A DNA stretch of 55,424 bases from Muribaculum sp. (GCA_023666965.1 JAMPAZ010000008.1:1-55424); one strand, 5' to 3'. Positions 27,665 to 36,860 are shown, counted from the first letter of the stretch. Translations and numbers: made by a program. Notes: generated from the letters alone by a model not told the origin.

Positions 27665-29626
27665 CTATTTGTAGGCTTCAATCGAGAAGGCTTTCGGACG
27701 CTGCATCTGCTCAATCCAAGTGTGTCCGAATTCATCTTTGACGGTGATGGTCAAATCTGTATCGGCATCCGGAGCCTTAACTTTGAAGAAGTGGGTAAAC
27801 TCTTCGGTGATGAAGCTCGGCTTGCTCGAAAGGTTCGACTTATTGAAGCGTGGAACTGAGAGGGCCGCGATATGGAGCGGGTCGTAAGCCCAAACGGCTG
27901 TCGGGGTCAACGACTGTCCACCCTCAGTGGTGACCGTAATGGTCCAATTAGGATTGTAGTTCCATACATTAATCAGCACCTCGTTGTTGCTGTTGACCGG
28001 ATATGCCTTGGTGTAGGGTTCGAAACCGTCGGCAACCTTTGCCGGCATGTCGGGAACATCGGCCGCGGTGAAGCTAACCTTGTTCAAGTCGTAGGAACGG
28101 AACTGGTAGTCCTCCGACTTTCCGGTGGGCTTAAACACCCACTTCATGTCGGTGCCGTTGATGTCCCAAACGACGTAACCGCCGGGAGCACCGTCAGTGC
28201 CGATGTGTATGCCAGGAGTCAGATAGCCCGACCACCACCACGAAGCGCAAATGGCACCCGAATTGTGCTCGAAAATGTCGCGTCCGCTAAGGATGCTTTC
28301 TCCCGGGGCAATATTATAGACCTGATGGGTGTGGCCGGTGACGATATTCACCTTGTAGCCGTCAATAAGCGATAGGAACTGGTTGGTGTTTGCCTCGTCA
28401 TGGTCAACCTTGAACCCACCCGACTTAACAGGCTTATAAACCTGGGCGTGCATGGTGATAATCAAAGGAGTAGACTTCGGCACGTAGGCAAGATCCTTGG
28501 CAAGCCACGAGAGCTGATCGGCAGAAATGCCCTTCTTGTAGTTGCGCGAGGTGGATCCGTCGTAAGAGCTGCAGTCGATGTCGTCGAGCACCACATAGTG
28601 GACTTTACCTATATTAAATGAATAGTAGGTGGGGGCCAACACAGTGCGGTAACGGTTTTCTGCAGTGAAGTCTGACGTAGCCTTAAAGTCGTTGTCGTGA
28701 TTACCCATCGTGTGGAAAATCTGGAGATTTTTCACTTGGGTGTTAACGGTCTTAAGATAATCGGCTATCTCATACTTATTGTCGTACCAATAAAGATCCC
28801 ATGTCATGTCGCCTAGAGTGATGGCATACATTTTTTCGCCGTAATGGCTCTGGGTATAGTTGTTAAGGTCGGTAGTAAATTCCAAGAACTGGTTAGCGTC
28901 ACCGGTACGGTTGGCAAGATGCATGTCGCCGAGGAAAAAGACTTTATACGTGTCCTGACCGCTGACTTTGTTAAGCTTAAAGTCGGCACGTTCCTGCGAC
29001 CTCTCATCTGAAGTCAACAGCCTATACAACACAGGGAGGACACCGTCGGACTCAGCTTCAAAGCCCGATGGAATCGACATGAACACATATCCGTACTTTT
29101 TGGCCGAATTGAGGCGATAGACACCTTCGCTGTCGGTAGTGGTCACTTCGATGCCGTCAGAAACCACCACTCCGGCAACGGGTTCATCGCCGGCAGTAAT
29201 AAGGCCGTAGACGGTAGAGTCGCCTCCGTCTATCTGCTTGGTAATTATATTTATAGAGGTCTGTCCGACAAGCTTCTTACGCTGGTCGCGCTTAAGATAC
29301 ACTTTATATGAGCCTTCGACGACTTCTTCAACAAAACGCACTGTAAACTGAGTAGCCGAAGCATTTACTATCGGGCAAAGGTAAGATACGCCCGAAGCTG
29401 ATTCCACCACCATGAAATCAGACATTTTGGGCGCAACACCGTTCGTAACGGTGAACGTAAACTCACCGCCTTTAGGGACATCTATCTTAGTAGGAAGAGT
29501 GAACTGAATGTCGAAGTCATCGACATTCGGTTCGTCCTCTGAGGACGACGATCCGCATCCCGCCAACGTAAAAGGCAGGATTGCGGCCATCAACATCCAA
29601 ATTAGATAATTGGATATATTTCTCAT
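27665..29626 (-). CDS. surface calcineurin-like phosphoesterase lipoprotein
   Basis: A 653-residue lipoprotein (LAGC, Cys24, followed by SSSSEDEPN). Residues 36-128 are Ig-like. Residues 137-200 fit the MetallophosN domain, residues 225-460 form the calcineurin-like catalytic core, and the remainder is the MetallophosC beta domain. All metal ligands are visible: D234/H236 in GDMHLAN, D273 in GDMTWD, GNHD at 308-311, H393 in TMHAQ, and GHTH at 431-434. Such enzymes hydrolyse phosphate mono- or diesters. Placed between glpQ and SusC it is a good candidate for the surface enzyme that cuts or trims the polymeric or lipid-derived phosphodiester (inference). Confidence 0.9.
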   Translation of the reverse strand: MRNISNYLIWMLMAAILPFTLAGCGSSSSEDEPNVDDFDIQFTLPTKIDVPKGGEFTFTVTNGVAPKMSDFMVVESASGVSYLCPIVNASATQFTVRFVEEVVEGSYKVYLKRDQRKKLVGQTSINIITKQIDGGDSTVYGLITAGDEPVAGVVVSDGIEVTTTDSEGVYRLNSAKKYGYVFMSIPSGFEAESDGVLPVLYRLLTSDERSQERADFKLNKVSGQDTYKVFFLGDMHLANRTGDANQFLEFTTDLNNYTQSHYGEKMYAITLGDMTWDLYWYDNKYEIADYLKTVNTQVKNLQIFHTMGNHDNDFKATSDFTAENRYRTVLAPTYYSFNIGKVHYVVLDDIDCSSYDGSTSRNYKKGISADQLSWLAKDLAYVPKSTPLIITMHAQVYKPVKSGGFKVDHDEANTNQFLSLIDGYKVNIVTGHTHQVYNIAPGESILSGRDIFEHNSGAICASWWWSGYLTPGIHIGTDGAPGGYVVWDINGTDMKWVFKPTGKSEDYQFRSYDLNKVSFTAADVPDMPAKVADGFEPYTKAYPVNSNNEVLINVWNYNPNWTITVTTEGGQSLTPTAVWAYDPLHIAALSVPRFNKSNLSSKPSFITEEFTHFFKVKAPDADTDLTITVKDEFGHTWIEQMQRPKAFSIEAYK

Positions 29627-29669
29627 AATAATTAAGGTTAGTAAGACTGCTATATAGAATTATCAGCGA

Positions 29670-30428
29670 TTATTTTGAAATAAGTTTTTGAGCCTCTTCG
29701 GGGTGGTTCGTAGTGATATAATCGACACCTTGCTCGAGGAAGTACTTAATGTCCTCCTCTTTATCGACAGTCCATACATTTACTTCCAGACCGAGGTCGT
29801 GGGCCTGCTGAATCCACTCGGGATGTTTGCGGAGCGCCTTCATCGAATAGTCGACACCGGCAAGTCCGAGCTTTGCAATCTTCTTCGGAGGAAGATCACC
29901 GTCAAGATAGTAAATCTTCACTCCCACGGGACACAGCTTCTTAAACTGGATGCAGGCATTGATGGAGAAGCATATTATGTCGGTGCGGTCAAGAAGACCG
30001 TATTTTCTTAAGTCAGCCACAATCATTTCGGCCGCTTTATCTTCACGAGTCAAGTCGGTAAGCGACTTAAGTTCAAGAATCAAGCGGGTGTCGGGCAATT
30101 GAGCTGCTTTCGCAAGATATTCGTCGAGTGTCGGCACAACTTCACCGTTATCAAGTCGAATCTTTCGGATTTCATCAAATGTAGAGGTCTCAAAGTCAAC
30201 GCCTTTAAAAACCTTGTCGTGATTAACAACAATGCGGTCGTCTGAAGTAAGCCAAACGTCAAACTCAGATCCGAACACCTTGATAGAATCGGCTTTCACA
30301 AGCGATCTGATTGAGTTCTGGGCAGATCCGTCGGTCTTCCAGTAACCACGGTGGGCAATCACTTTTGCTTGAGAGAACCCAAGCACGGCCACGCAAAGGC
30401 ATAGCGCTGAAAACAATACTCTTTTCAT
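29670..30428 (-). CDS. glpQ: periplasmic glycerophosphodiester phosphodiesterase
   Basis: A 252-residue GDPD-family enzyme that cuts glycerophosphodiesters (e.g. glycerophosphocholine, or terminal units of poly-glycerolphosphate) to glycerol-3-phosphate and an alcohol. A signal peptide ends at about FSQ/A (residues 20-21). The catalytic AHRGYW (H26, R27), metal-binding GSEFDVWL (E55, D57) and VVNHD (H70) are intact, as is the C-terminal VNVWTVDKEEDI. An upstream extension to 30512 is in frame but lacks a signal peptide, so I choose 30428. It is the first gene of the operon running to 20997. Confidence 0.94.
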   Translation of the reverse strand: MKRVLFSALCLCVAVLGFSQAKVIAHRGYWKTDGSAQNSIRSLVKADSIKVFGSEFDVWLTSDDRIVVNHDKVFKGVDFETSTFDEIRKIRLDNGEVVPTLDEYLAKAAQLPDTRLILELKSLTDLTREDKAAEMIVADLRKYGLLDRTDIICFSINACIQFKKLCPVGVKIYYLDGDLPPKKIAKLGLAGVDYSMKALRKHPEWIQQAHDLGLEVNVWTVDKEEDIKYFLEQGVDYITTNHPEEAQKLISK

Positions 30429-30562
30429 TGTATATTTAAGTTTATATTCTATTCTCTGGTTTAAATTATCATATATATCCCATGCAAGAAATATCCAACA
30501 CTTTAAACACAAGTTCAGTTAACTATGAAAGGGTTAGCTTACTAAAATTCATATCAACCGAA

Positions 30563-30594
30563 CAAAGGTATGCAAGCGTTTAATTTTATACAAA
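30563..30594 (-). promoter_or_regulatory. Bacteroidota promoter TTTG-N20-TACCTTTG for glpQ-susCD operon
   Basis: On the minus strand TTTG (30591-30594), 20 bp, then TACCTTTG (30563-30570). A start site near 30558 would leave a leader of about 130 nt before glpQ. The gap of 302 bp between glpQ and the transporter gene contains this promoter and the terminators listed separately. Confidence 0.75.
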
Positions 30595-30627
30595 TATATT
30601 TGGTTAAAATTTGACTCTTAAGGTACT

Positions 30628-30657
30628 TAAAAAACCGGCACCTAAGATTTGGCCGGT
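30628..30657 (-). terminator. intrinsic terminator after the GlpT-type gene
   Basis: On the minus strand ACCGGC, a 12-nt loop, GCCGGT and then a run of six T. This is a clear Rho-independent terminator, 74 bp past the transporter stop, and separates the glpABC-transporter unit from glpQ. Confidence 0.8.
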
Positions 30658-30668
30658 AATCTGCACCT

Positions 30669-30692
30669 CCCATGTCGGATCTCCGACATGGG
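30669..30692. repeat. perfect 11-bp inverted repeat in front of the terminator
   Basis: CCCATGTCGGA, 2 nt, TCCGACATGGG. It is perfectly palindromic and could be an extra terminator stem, an RNA-stability hairpin protecting the glp mRNA end, or a repressor operator. It lies between the transporter stop and the T-tailed terminator. Confidence 0.6.
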
Positions 30693-30730
30693 GGCAGAGA
30701 CTTTTTAACTAATACATTCGATTACATTTC

Positions 30731-32290
30731 TTATACGTCGGTATCGGCGGGATTGCCGGAATTATCGGCGATATTCTCTTCAGCTTCAAGGACATTATGC
30801 GCTTCACCTGCATAGAACTGCTGAGCACGTGCATAACCGTCGCGAGGAGCCATCCACATAGTCAGGAATGTTATGGCACCGAGTACGCCAACACCGATAA
30901 TAAGGTAGAAGACGACATTCCATCCATAGTGGTCGGCGATGATGCCGACTCCGATAGCCGACAGGAACGAACCAACGTAGCCAAAGATACCGGCAAGGCC
31001 GTTGGCCGTAGCGGCCGCCTCCTTAGTAGCCTGGTTAGCCGAGCCGATTCCTATCAATGCCTGAGGTCCGTAGATGAAGAATCCGGCAAAAGCGAGCACA
31101 ACGAGCGAGAAGAACGAGGGCATTCCGGGGAAGAAGATGAATATTCCCATGAAGATGGAAGCTAATGCCATACAGAGCAGACACATCCGGTGTGATTTAC
31201 CTTTAAATATATGATCCGTGGCCCATCCGGCAAAGATAGTGCCGACAATAGCGAAAATTTCAAATACGGCCACCGACCAAGCGGCATCTTCAATCGACAT
31301 GCCTCGGGACTCGGTAAGGAACTTCGGTCCCCAGTCGAGAATGCCCATGCGCATCACATATACAAAAACATTTGCAATGCAAAGAGTCCAAATCCAACGG
31401 TTGGTCCAAACCATAGCCTTAAGGAAGCGTGAACGGCTACCCTTGCTCGGAGCTGTAGCAGTACTTTTTCCGGTGTTGGTGTCAGGGAGTTCCGGAAGTC
31501 CGACCGAACGAGGGTCGTCGCGCAGTCCGAAGTAAAGCCACAACGAGCCACACACGGCTATTGCCGCAGGAATCCAGAAGCACCAACGCCATGCATCCCA
31601 GTGTTGAGCGTACTGCAGAATCTGCTTCATCCCGTCGGCACTGTTCTTATCCACGCCGAGATTCTTAGCGACCGTGTCGATAATCTCAGGATTATTGCTC
31701 AAGTCAGTACCTAAAGAACCCATTATGTAGCCGCAGGCCACCACAGCGGCGGCGGCTCCTATGGAATGTGAAGTGTTCCAGATAGACATCTTTGTCGCCA
31801 ACTCCGACGGATGAATCCAGCTCGGCAACAACCGGGCGCACGGAGGATAGCCGACACCCTGGAACGCCTGATTCAACACAATCGTGACGGCCATAACCAA
31901 CACGAGCATATTGATTAGGTCCGGGCCCTGATCAACACCCGTAATCCATGAAGATATATTCACGCCGAAACCGAACGCGAAATTTGACAAGGCACAGAGT
32001 AAAAGTCCGATAGCCATGACGGTACGTGCGCTGAAACGGTCGACAATGAATCCATTGGCAAAACGCGAAGCTCCATAAATCAACGACCCGATACCGATCA
32101 CGATTCCGAAGCTGGTGTTGGAGATTCCATACTGAGCTGTCAAGCCCGGCATGGCAAGAGAGAAGTTCTTCCTTACAAAATAATAGATAGCGTAACCTAT
32201 CATCGAGACCAAAATCGTACGGAGCTGCCAAGTCTTAAAGCGCTTGGTGACCGCCGGATCCCAATTAGCGTATATGTCTACCTTTGCCAT
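30731..32290 (-). CDS. glpT: GlpT-type glycerol-3-phosphate/phosphate antiporter (OPA family MFS)
   Basis: A 519-residue transporter with twelve membrane helices. YAIYYFVRKNFSLAMPGL at about residues 33-50 is typical of the organophosphate:phosphate antiporter family, as are the loop GVGYPPCARLLPSWIHPSELATKMSIWNTSH around 150-180 and the GPQALIGI segment near 410. Members exchange glycerol-3-phosphate or hexose phosphates for phosphate across the inner membrane. The position between glpC and glpQ points to glycerol-3-phosphate, although UhpT-like use is possible. It follows glpC by 41 bp and is followed by a terminator. Confidence 0.92.
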   Translation of the reverse strand: MAKVDIYANWDPAVTKRFKTWQLRTILVSMIGYAIYYFVRKNFSLAMPGLTAQYGISNTSFGIVIGIGSLIYGASRFANGFIVDRFSARTVMAIGLLLCALSNFAFGFGVNISSWITGVDQGPDLINMLVLVMAVTIVLNQAFQGVGYPPCARLLPSWIHPSELATKMSIWNTSHSIGAAAAVVACGYIMGSLGTDLSNNPEIIDTVAKNLGVDKNSADGMKQILQYAQHWDAWRWCFWIPAAIAVCGSLWLYFGLRDDPRSVGLPELPDTNTGKSTATAPSKGSRSRFLKAMVWTNRWIWTLCIANVFVYVMRMGILDWGPKFLTESRGMSIEDAAWSVAVFEIFAIVGTIFAGWATDHIFKGKSHRMCLLCMALASIFMGIFIFFPGMPSFFSLVVLAFAGFFIYGPQALIGIGSANQATKEAAATANGLAGIFGYVGSFLSAIGVGIIADHYGWNVVFYLIIGVGVLGAITFLTMWMAPRDGYARAQQFYAGEAHNVLEAEENIADNSGNPADTDV

Positions 32291-32331
32291 TACAAGATTT
32301 AAATTATGTTTTTAACTGGTTTATTTTAAAG

Positions 32332-33582
32332 TTAATGAAGATTATTAGCCTTCTTCGTGGCTTCCAAATCAAGAGCCTGGGCAATTATTGAAATCGGGTT
32401 GTCGACATGCACTCCGGTAGACATTTCAATCTGCCATTTGCACGTTTCGCAGTCGGTGGCCACGACATCGACCCTCTCGGCAAGTATCTGCTTAAACAGT
32501 GCCGAACCTATCTCCTGAGAATATTTATAATTTTCTTTCTTAAAGCCGTACGTTCCGGCAATGCCGCAACATACGGAATCGAGCGGCACAAAGTCAAGTC
32601 CGGGAATCATCTTCAACAATGACGTCGAATATACAGCCCAACCGAGTTTCTCCATGTGGCACGGAGTGTGGTATGCCACACGCTTTTTAAAGTCCTTGCG
32701 GAACACCAATTTCACTTTACCCTTATCTACGAGGTTGAACAAGAATCTTGTCGCCAACATTATTTCGTCGCGCACATCGGCATTGTCGATATGCAAAAGG
32801 TGGGGATATTCGTCGCGCATCGTAAACGTACAAGTCGAACTTGTGCCAAGAACTACCCTGCCCCGCTCCACCGACTTGCGGATAGAAGCGAGATTGATGT
32901 TAGCGTCGCGGGTAGCCTCCTTGACAAGTCGATTAGCTATCTTTGCGACACCGCAACAACGTTCTTTTTCGAGTAGATCCACGCCGTAACCGACAGCGTT
33001 CATGACTGTCACGAAATCTTTGCCGAGCTGCGGGTAGTTGTACTGGACATAACATCCATGAAAATATGACACATGGTTTGCGAACTTGCCTTGAACCGGA
33101 GCCGCCTCCTTTTTAAACCACGACGTAAATTTCTGAGATGAATATGCCGGGAACTGGCGGTGTTCGTCGATTTTCAACACAGAATCCATAACCATCTTGA
33201 CCGGCTTCAATTTGAGAGTCGTATTCACGATCGGGGCAAACGCCGACGACATTGTACCTACGAAATCGGTGTTCGCAAGTATGGTGTCGCGCAGACTTGG
33301 CTTGGACTTTGTATATTTGATACGGGCCGATTGTATTATGTCGCCGATTTTAACGTTCGACGGACAAGCCACTTCGCATCGCTTGCAGTTAAGGCAATAC
33401 TTTAGGGCCTCATCATAAAAATACGGTTTTTTCAAACGATAGCGCTCTCCGTCCGGACCGGCTTGCTTGGGACCGGGATAATTCGGATTGAACGGCGTGA
33501 CAGGACAATAGACCGTACAGATGGTACACTTAATACAGTCCTCAAAATTGTTAGCACTTATGTTTTGCTCTTGATAATTCAT
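32332..33582 (-). CDS. glpC: anaerobic glycerol-3-phosphate dehydrogenase subunit C
   Basis: A 416-residue iron-sulfur subunit that passes electrons from GlpAB to the quinone pool. Two [4Fe-4S] motifs are near the N-terminus (CIKCTICTVYCP from residue 16 and CLNCKRCEVACPS around residue 63). Two CCG domains follow, with CCGVAKIAN and CCGIAGTYG. No membrane helix is seen, so membrane contact would be peripheral, as in E. coli. Its start overlaps the glpB stop (ATGA). Confidence 0.95.
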   Translation of the reverse strand: MNYQEQNISANNFEDCIKCTICTVYCPVTPFNPNYPGPKQAGPDGERYRLKKPYFYDEALKYCLNCKRCEVACPSNVKIGDIIQSARIKYTKSKPSLRDTILANTDFVGTMSSAFAPIVNTTLKLKPVKMVMDSVLKIDEHRQFPAYSSQKFTSWFKKEAAPVQGKFANHVSYFHGCYVQYNYPQLGKDFVTVMNAVGYGVDLLEKERCCGVAKIANRLVKEATRDANINLASIRKSVERGRVVLGTSSTCTFTMRDEYPHLLHIDNADVRDEIMLATRFLFNLVDKGKVKLVFRKDFKKRVAYHTPCHMEKLGWAVYSTSLLKMIPGLDFVPLDSVCCGIAGTYGFKKENYKYSQEIGSALFKQILAERVDVVATDCETCKWQIEMSTGVHVDNPISIIAQALDLEATKKANNLH

Positions 33583-34841
33583 TTTTTGCCTCCTTTCCCG
33601 TTCAAAATGTCATCGGCCACTTTTATGGAAGTCAAAAGCGACACTCCGCCTCCCGACTCCTCTTTCATTGAATTGCAACCGGCCAATACGGCGCCCACGG
33701 CCCTCAAATTGCTGATTTTATTCCCGTCCTTATATACGTGGAAATCGCCGTCATTGACCACCCCGTACTGCATATAATTCTGTGTCTTGTAAATGTCCAT
33801 ATCGCACCAATCCGGCCGACTCGCGGAAGCCACCACGTCAAGGCCGAAAATAGGCTCGTAAATCGATGTCGGATTCGCCTCTATTCCGTGGCTGAAGAAA
33901 CTGCCGGTAGCCAATATGAAGTTGTCGGCTTCGAGAGGCATATCCCCCAGATTCTGCGTGCTCACAGCCACAAGTCTGTCGTTTTCAAAACGTCCGGCAG
34001 TCACTTTGTCGCCAATCAGATATGTTCCGCCAAGCTTCAGGAAATATTTACGCAAGCTCATCTGCGCACGCATCCCACCAACAGACATCGGCATAGTAGA
34101 CACCAAATATACCGGTTTAACGACTTTACTTCTGAGCAACCGGATGGGTTCCTCGTCGTAAAGGCCGAGAATTGCAGGCAGAAGCACCGTATCTGCGCTA
34201 CTTTCCTTTAAGTAAGTGTTAATCTGCGAAGCCATCTGAAGGATTACTTCGTCTTTAAGCACTCTGGCTATATTCGTAGCGCGCATCTCGGTGGCACTCT
34301 TTCTAAGCGTCTCCAAACCCGGTAGGATAAAAGTCCTGGAGACACACTCCAGACCGGCTTTGCTCAGACCGAGTTCAAGGAATTGGGGATAAAAATCGAT
34401 AAATCCGGCGAGATTAACTATCAGTACTTTTCCCCAAGGAATCGACTTTGGATCGTCGACCGTAGCATATCCGTCCATCGACAGCCATGCCGGCTTAAAC
34501 ATACCGATTGGAGTCAATCTATAGTGGTTGCGCTCGGCCGACCCATGCAATGTAACGCCGGCCTCAGCAAACAAAGGAGCCACCTCGCTTACATATTTGC
34601 GGATATTCTCCATACCCAACTTGCCGTAAGGATGTTCCGCAGAAAGATGTTCAATAGACTCTAACGGACGAACTACGTCACGGCCATGCTCATGGCCAAG
34701 CAACGACATCGAGCCCGAATTAAAGTGGAGTGCACTCTGGCCGACAGACACTATGGCAACCTTTTGTCCGGCCTTTCTCAGCCGAATTCCCGCCACAAGT
34801 CCGCTCATGCCTCCACCGATTATAATAGTATCGTATTTCAT
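33579..34841 (-). CDS. glpB: anaerobic glycerol-3-phosphate dehydrogenase subunit B
   Basis: A 420-residue flavoprotein subunit with an N-terminal FAD/NAD-binding dinucleotide motif (DTIIIGGGMSGLVAGIRL, residues 4-21) and the C-terminal NLRAVGAVLAGCNSMKEESGGGVSLLTS. It works with GlpA and GlpC. It lies 12 bp after glpA and overlaps glpC by 4 bp, so the three are translated together. Confidence 0.95.
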   Translation of the reverse strand: MKYDTIIIGGGMSGLVAGIRLRKAGQKVAIVSVGQSALHFNSGSMSLLGHEHGRDVVRPLESIEHLSAEHPYGKLGMENIRKYVSEVAPLFAEAGVTLHGSAERNHYRLTPIGMFKPAWLSMDGYATVDDPKSIPWGKVLIVNLAGFIDFYPQFLELGLSKAGLECVSRTFILPGLETLRKSATEMRATNIARVLKDEVILQMASQINTYLKESSADTVLLPAILGLYDEEPIRLLRSKVVKPVYLVSTMPMSVGGMRAQMSLRKYFLKLGGTYLIGDKVTAGRFENDRLVAVSTQNLGDMPLEADNFILATGSFFSHGIEANPTSIYEPIFGLDVVASASRPDWCDMDIYKTQNYMQYGVVNDGDFHVYKDGNKISNLRAVGAVLAGCNSMKEESGGGVSLLTSIKVADDILNGKGGKK

Positions 34842-34853
34842 GATTTCTATCCT

Positions 34854-36509
34854 TTATTTAGCATCGATTAAATCCTCGGGGTTCGCCAGTTGATTTATTC
34901 CACAAACACCCTCATAAAGCCACGACATGAACTGTCCCTCGACAAGGGTCTCACCCCACGACACCGGATACATGCCTTTCCAACGCTCGTTGATAAACGA
35001 CGACAAGTCGCGAAGGGTGCGTTCGGCACATTTGTTATAATTAACCAAAATACCCGCGGCTCGGCACGCACAAAGCTCGCCCTGACAAGTTCCCATACCC
35101 ATTCGAGTACGTCGGCGTAGATTTATCAGATTGCCGACGTGCAAATGCTCGATAGCATACTTCATTTCGCCCACCGACACCTGTTCACACTCACAGACAA
35201 GAGCCTCATCGTCTTCGGTCTTATACTCAATCTGCTCACTAAGCGAACCATGACGTCCTTCGGCGGCTTTCTGTTCGGTGCTTAGTTCTATAATGTGCGA
35301 CTTTTTATGCTCGTCGGGGCCGTATGACTTATCCATTTCCGATCCGGGCAGAGGAGTCTCCGCCGTCTGACATTTAGCCGACCTCCCCAGCTTTTTACAA
35401 GCAAGGTCGGTGGCCCATTCAGCCATAAGGCGATAAGTCATAAGCTTTCCTCCGGTGATGGTTATGAACCCTTCCAATCCGTCGCGAGTAGCGTGGTCGA
35501 GACATACGATTCCTCGGCTGATAGTACGTCCTGACGGATCGTGGTCAGAAGCCACCAGCGGACGGACACCTGCGTATGCTCTTAAGATTCGTGTATATGC
35601 GAGCGACGGTGCAATCTTTATACCCTCGCGCAACAATATGTCGACCTCCTCGGGCGTAACCTCCATATTGTCAATTTGATCGTATGGGATACGGGTAGAG
35701 GTGGTACCAATCAAAGAAATGGTATCGCCCGGAACCAAGATGTCGGCATCGGCCGGCTTTCGGCAACGATTGATCACAACGTCGTTCACACGGTGCCCGA
35801 ATATCAACAATGCGCCTTTTGCGGGGAACATATTAACTTTTACTCCTGCCAATTCTGCTATGTGGTGTCCCCAGATACCGCCGGCATTAATCATCAAGTC
35901 GGCATATTCAACCGTCTCCTCCCCGCTACGGGTATCCCGCAGACGAACGCCGATTAGCCGGTTTTGTTCTCGTTCAAATGCGACAACTTCATGGTATGTC
36001 AGAACATCCGCGCCATCACGGCGAGCCGAAACGACGTTGGCAACAGTCAAGCGGAATGGATCGATAGCTCCGTCCGGGACTCTGACCGCGCCGATTATAT
36101 CCTTGTTGACAGCAGGCTCTATAATCAATGCCTCTTTCGGGTCTAAAACTTCCGCGCTGATTCCGGCCTTCAAACATGCATCAACGAATTTTTTCTGATA
36201 ATCAAGGTCGTCTTCGGGCAAAGTAACGAAGAGTCCACCGGTGTCTTCCACGCAGTGGCGGGCTATACGCCTTAAAATCATATTCTCCTTTATACACTCA
36301 GTGGCCGACTCCTGATCGGTGACGGCATATCTCGCACCACTGTGGAGCAGGCCATGATTTCGTCCTGTGGCACCGGCGGTAAAGTCGAATCGCTCCACAA
36401 GCAACGTTCTCAGACCACGCATAGCACAGTCGCGTGCAGTGCCGGCTCCCGTGGCACCACCTCCTATCACTATGACATCATAGTGCTTCTTGCCGAATTT
36501 ATTGTCCAT
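34854..36509 (-). CDS. glpA: anaerobic glycerol-3-phosphate dehydrogenase subunit A
   Basis: A 551-residue catalytic FAD subunit oxidising sn-glycerol-3-phosphate to dihydroxyacetone phosphate. VIVIGGGATGAGTARDCAMR (residues 13-32) binds FAD and GRNHGLLHSGARYAV follows as in GlpA. A BFD-like [2Fe-2S] domain lies near residues 430-490 (CECEQVS; GMGTCQGELCACR). The length is normal for GlpA rather than aerobic GlpD. It is the first gene of glpABC-transporter, and its promoter shares an 18-bp sequence with the HAD gene promoter. Confidence 0.96.
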   Translation of the reverse strand: MDNKFGKKHYDVIVIGGGATGAGTARDCAMRGLRTLLVERFDFTAGATGRNHGLLHSGARYAVTDQESATECIKENMILRRIARHCVEDTGGLFVTLPEDDLDYQKKFVDACLKAGISAEVLDPKEALIIEPAVNKDIIGAVRVPDGAIDPFRLTVANVVSARRDGADVLTYHEVVAFEREQNRLIGVRLRDTRSGEETVEYADLMINAGGIWGHHIAELAGVKVNMFPAKGALLIFGHRVNDVVINRCRKPADADILVPGDTISLIGTTSTRIPYDQIDNMEVTPEEVDILLREGIKIAPSLAYTRILRAYAGVRPLVASDHDPSGRTISRGIVCLDHATRDGLEGFITITGGKLMTYRLMAEWATDLACKKLGRSAKCQTAETPLPGSEMDKSYGPDEHKKSHIIELSTEQKAAEGRHGSLSEQIEYKTEDDEALVCECEQVSVGEMKYAIEHLHVGNLINLRRRTRMGMGTCQGELCACRAAGILVNYNKCAERTLRDLSSFINERWKGMYPVSWGETLVEGQFMSWLYEGVCGINQLANPEDLIDAK

Positions 36510-36860
36510 GGCTGGAATATGGTATGTAATTTATTCTGGGGTTAGTATATAACTCTAATAATAAAAAGATGGTCATCGATTAGTTCACGAGGCTCATTGC
36601 CACAAGAAACAAAAACGGATAATCAAGTTTCGCAACAAAAGTATGAATTTTTATATTCAAAACAAAACTTTTCTTGATTTTTTTGCTTAGGCAACCGATT
36701 TTTTCCGTTTCGCCCCCATAAAATCGTCTTATTAGGTTAAATTCATAAAATTTAGCACCATAAAACCAACCTTCCGCGGGCAAAAACATCTTTCATCACG
36801 TCAAGCACCGCTTTCGTTTCGCAAGCTCATAATTCGACTCAGTCCAACATTCGACCGAAG
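36510..36860 (-). other. glpA upstream region and leader without a gene
   Basis: A gap of 351 bp between glpA and the propeller gene. It holds the glpA promoter (36636-36666) and a leader of about 125 nt that is A/T-rich without a clear hairpin. The part from 36667 to 36860 is A/T-rich with no convincing ORF and no terminator after the propeller gene, so read-through into glp is possible. A second copy of the 9-mer GTTTCGCAA occurs at about 36815. Confidence 0.6.
36636..36666 (-). promoter_or_regulatory. glpA promoter TTTG-N19-TACTTTTG with shared downstream box
   Basis: On the minus strand TTTG (36663-36666), 19 bp, TACTTTTG (36636-36643), a consensus promoter. The 18-bp TACTTTTGTTGCGAAACT (36626-36643) recurs exactly at the HAD gene promoter, and the -33 boxes also share AAAGTTTTG. 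The start-site region TTGCGAAACT could be an operator. Confidence 0.8.

Noticed and set aside
36580-36789. 69-residue minus-strand frame upstream of glpA
   Set aside because: It spans the consensus glpA promoter and is A/T-driven (Phe/Lys/Ile-rich); not supported as a gene.
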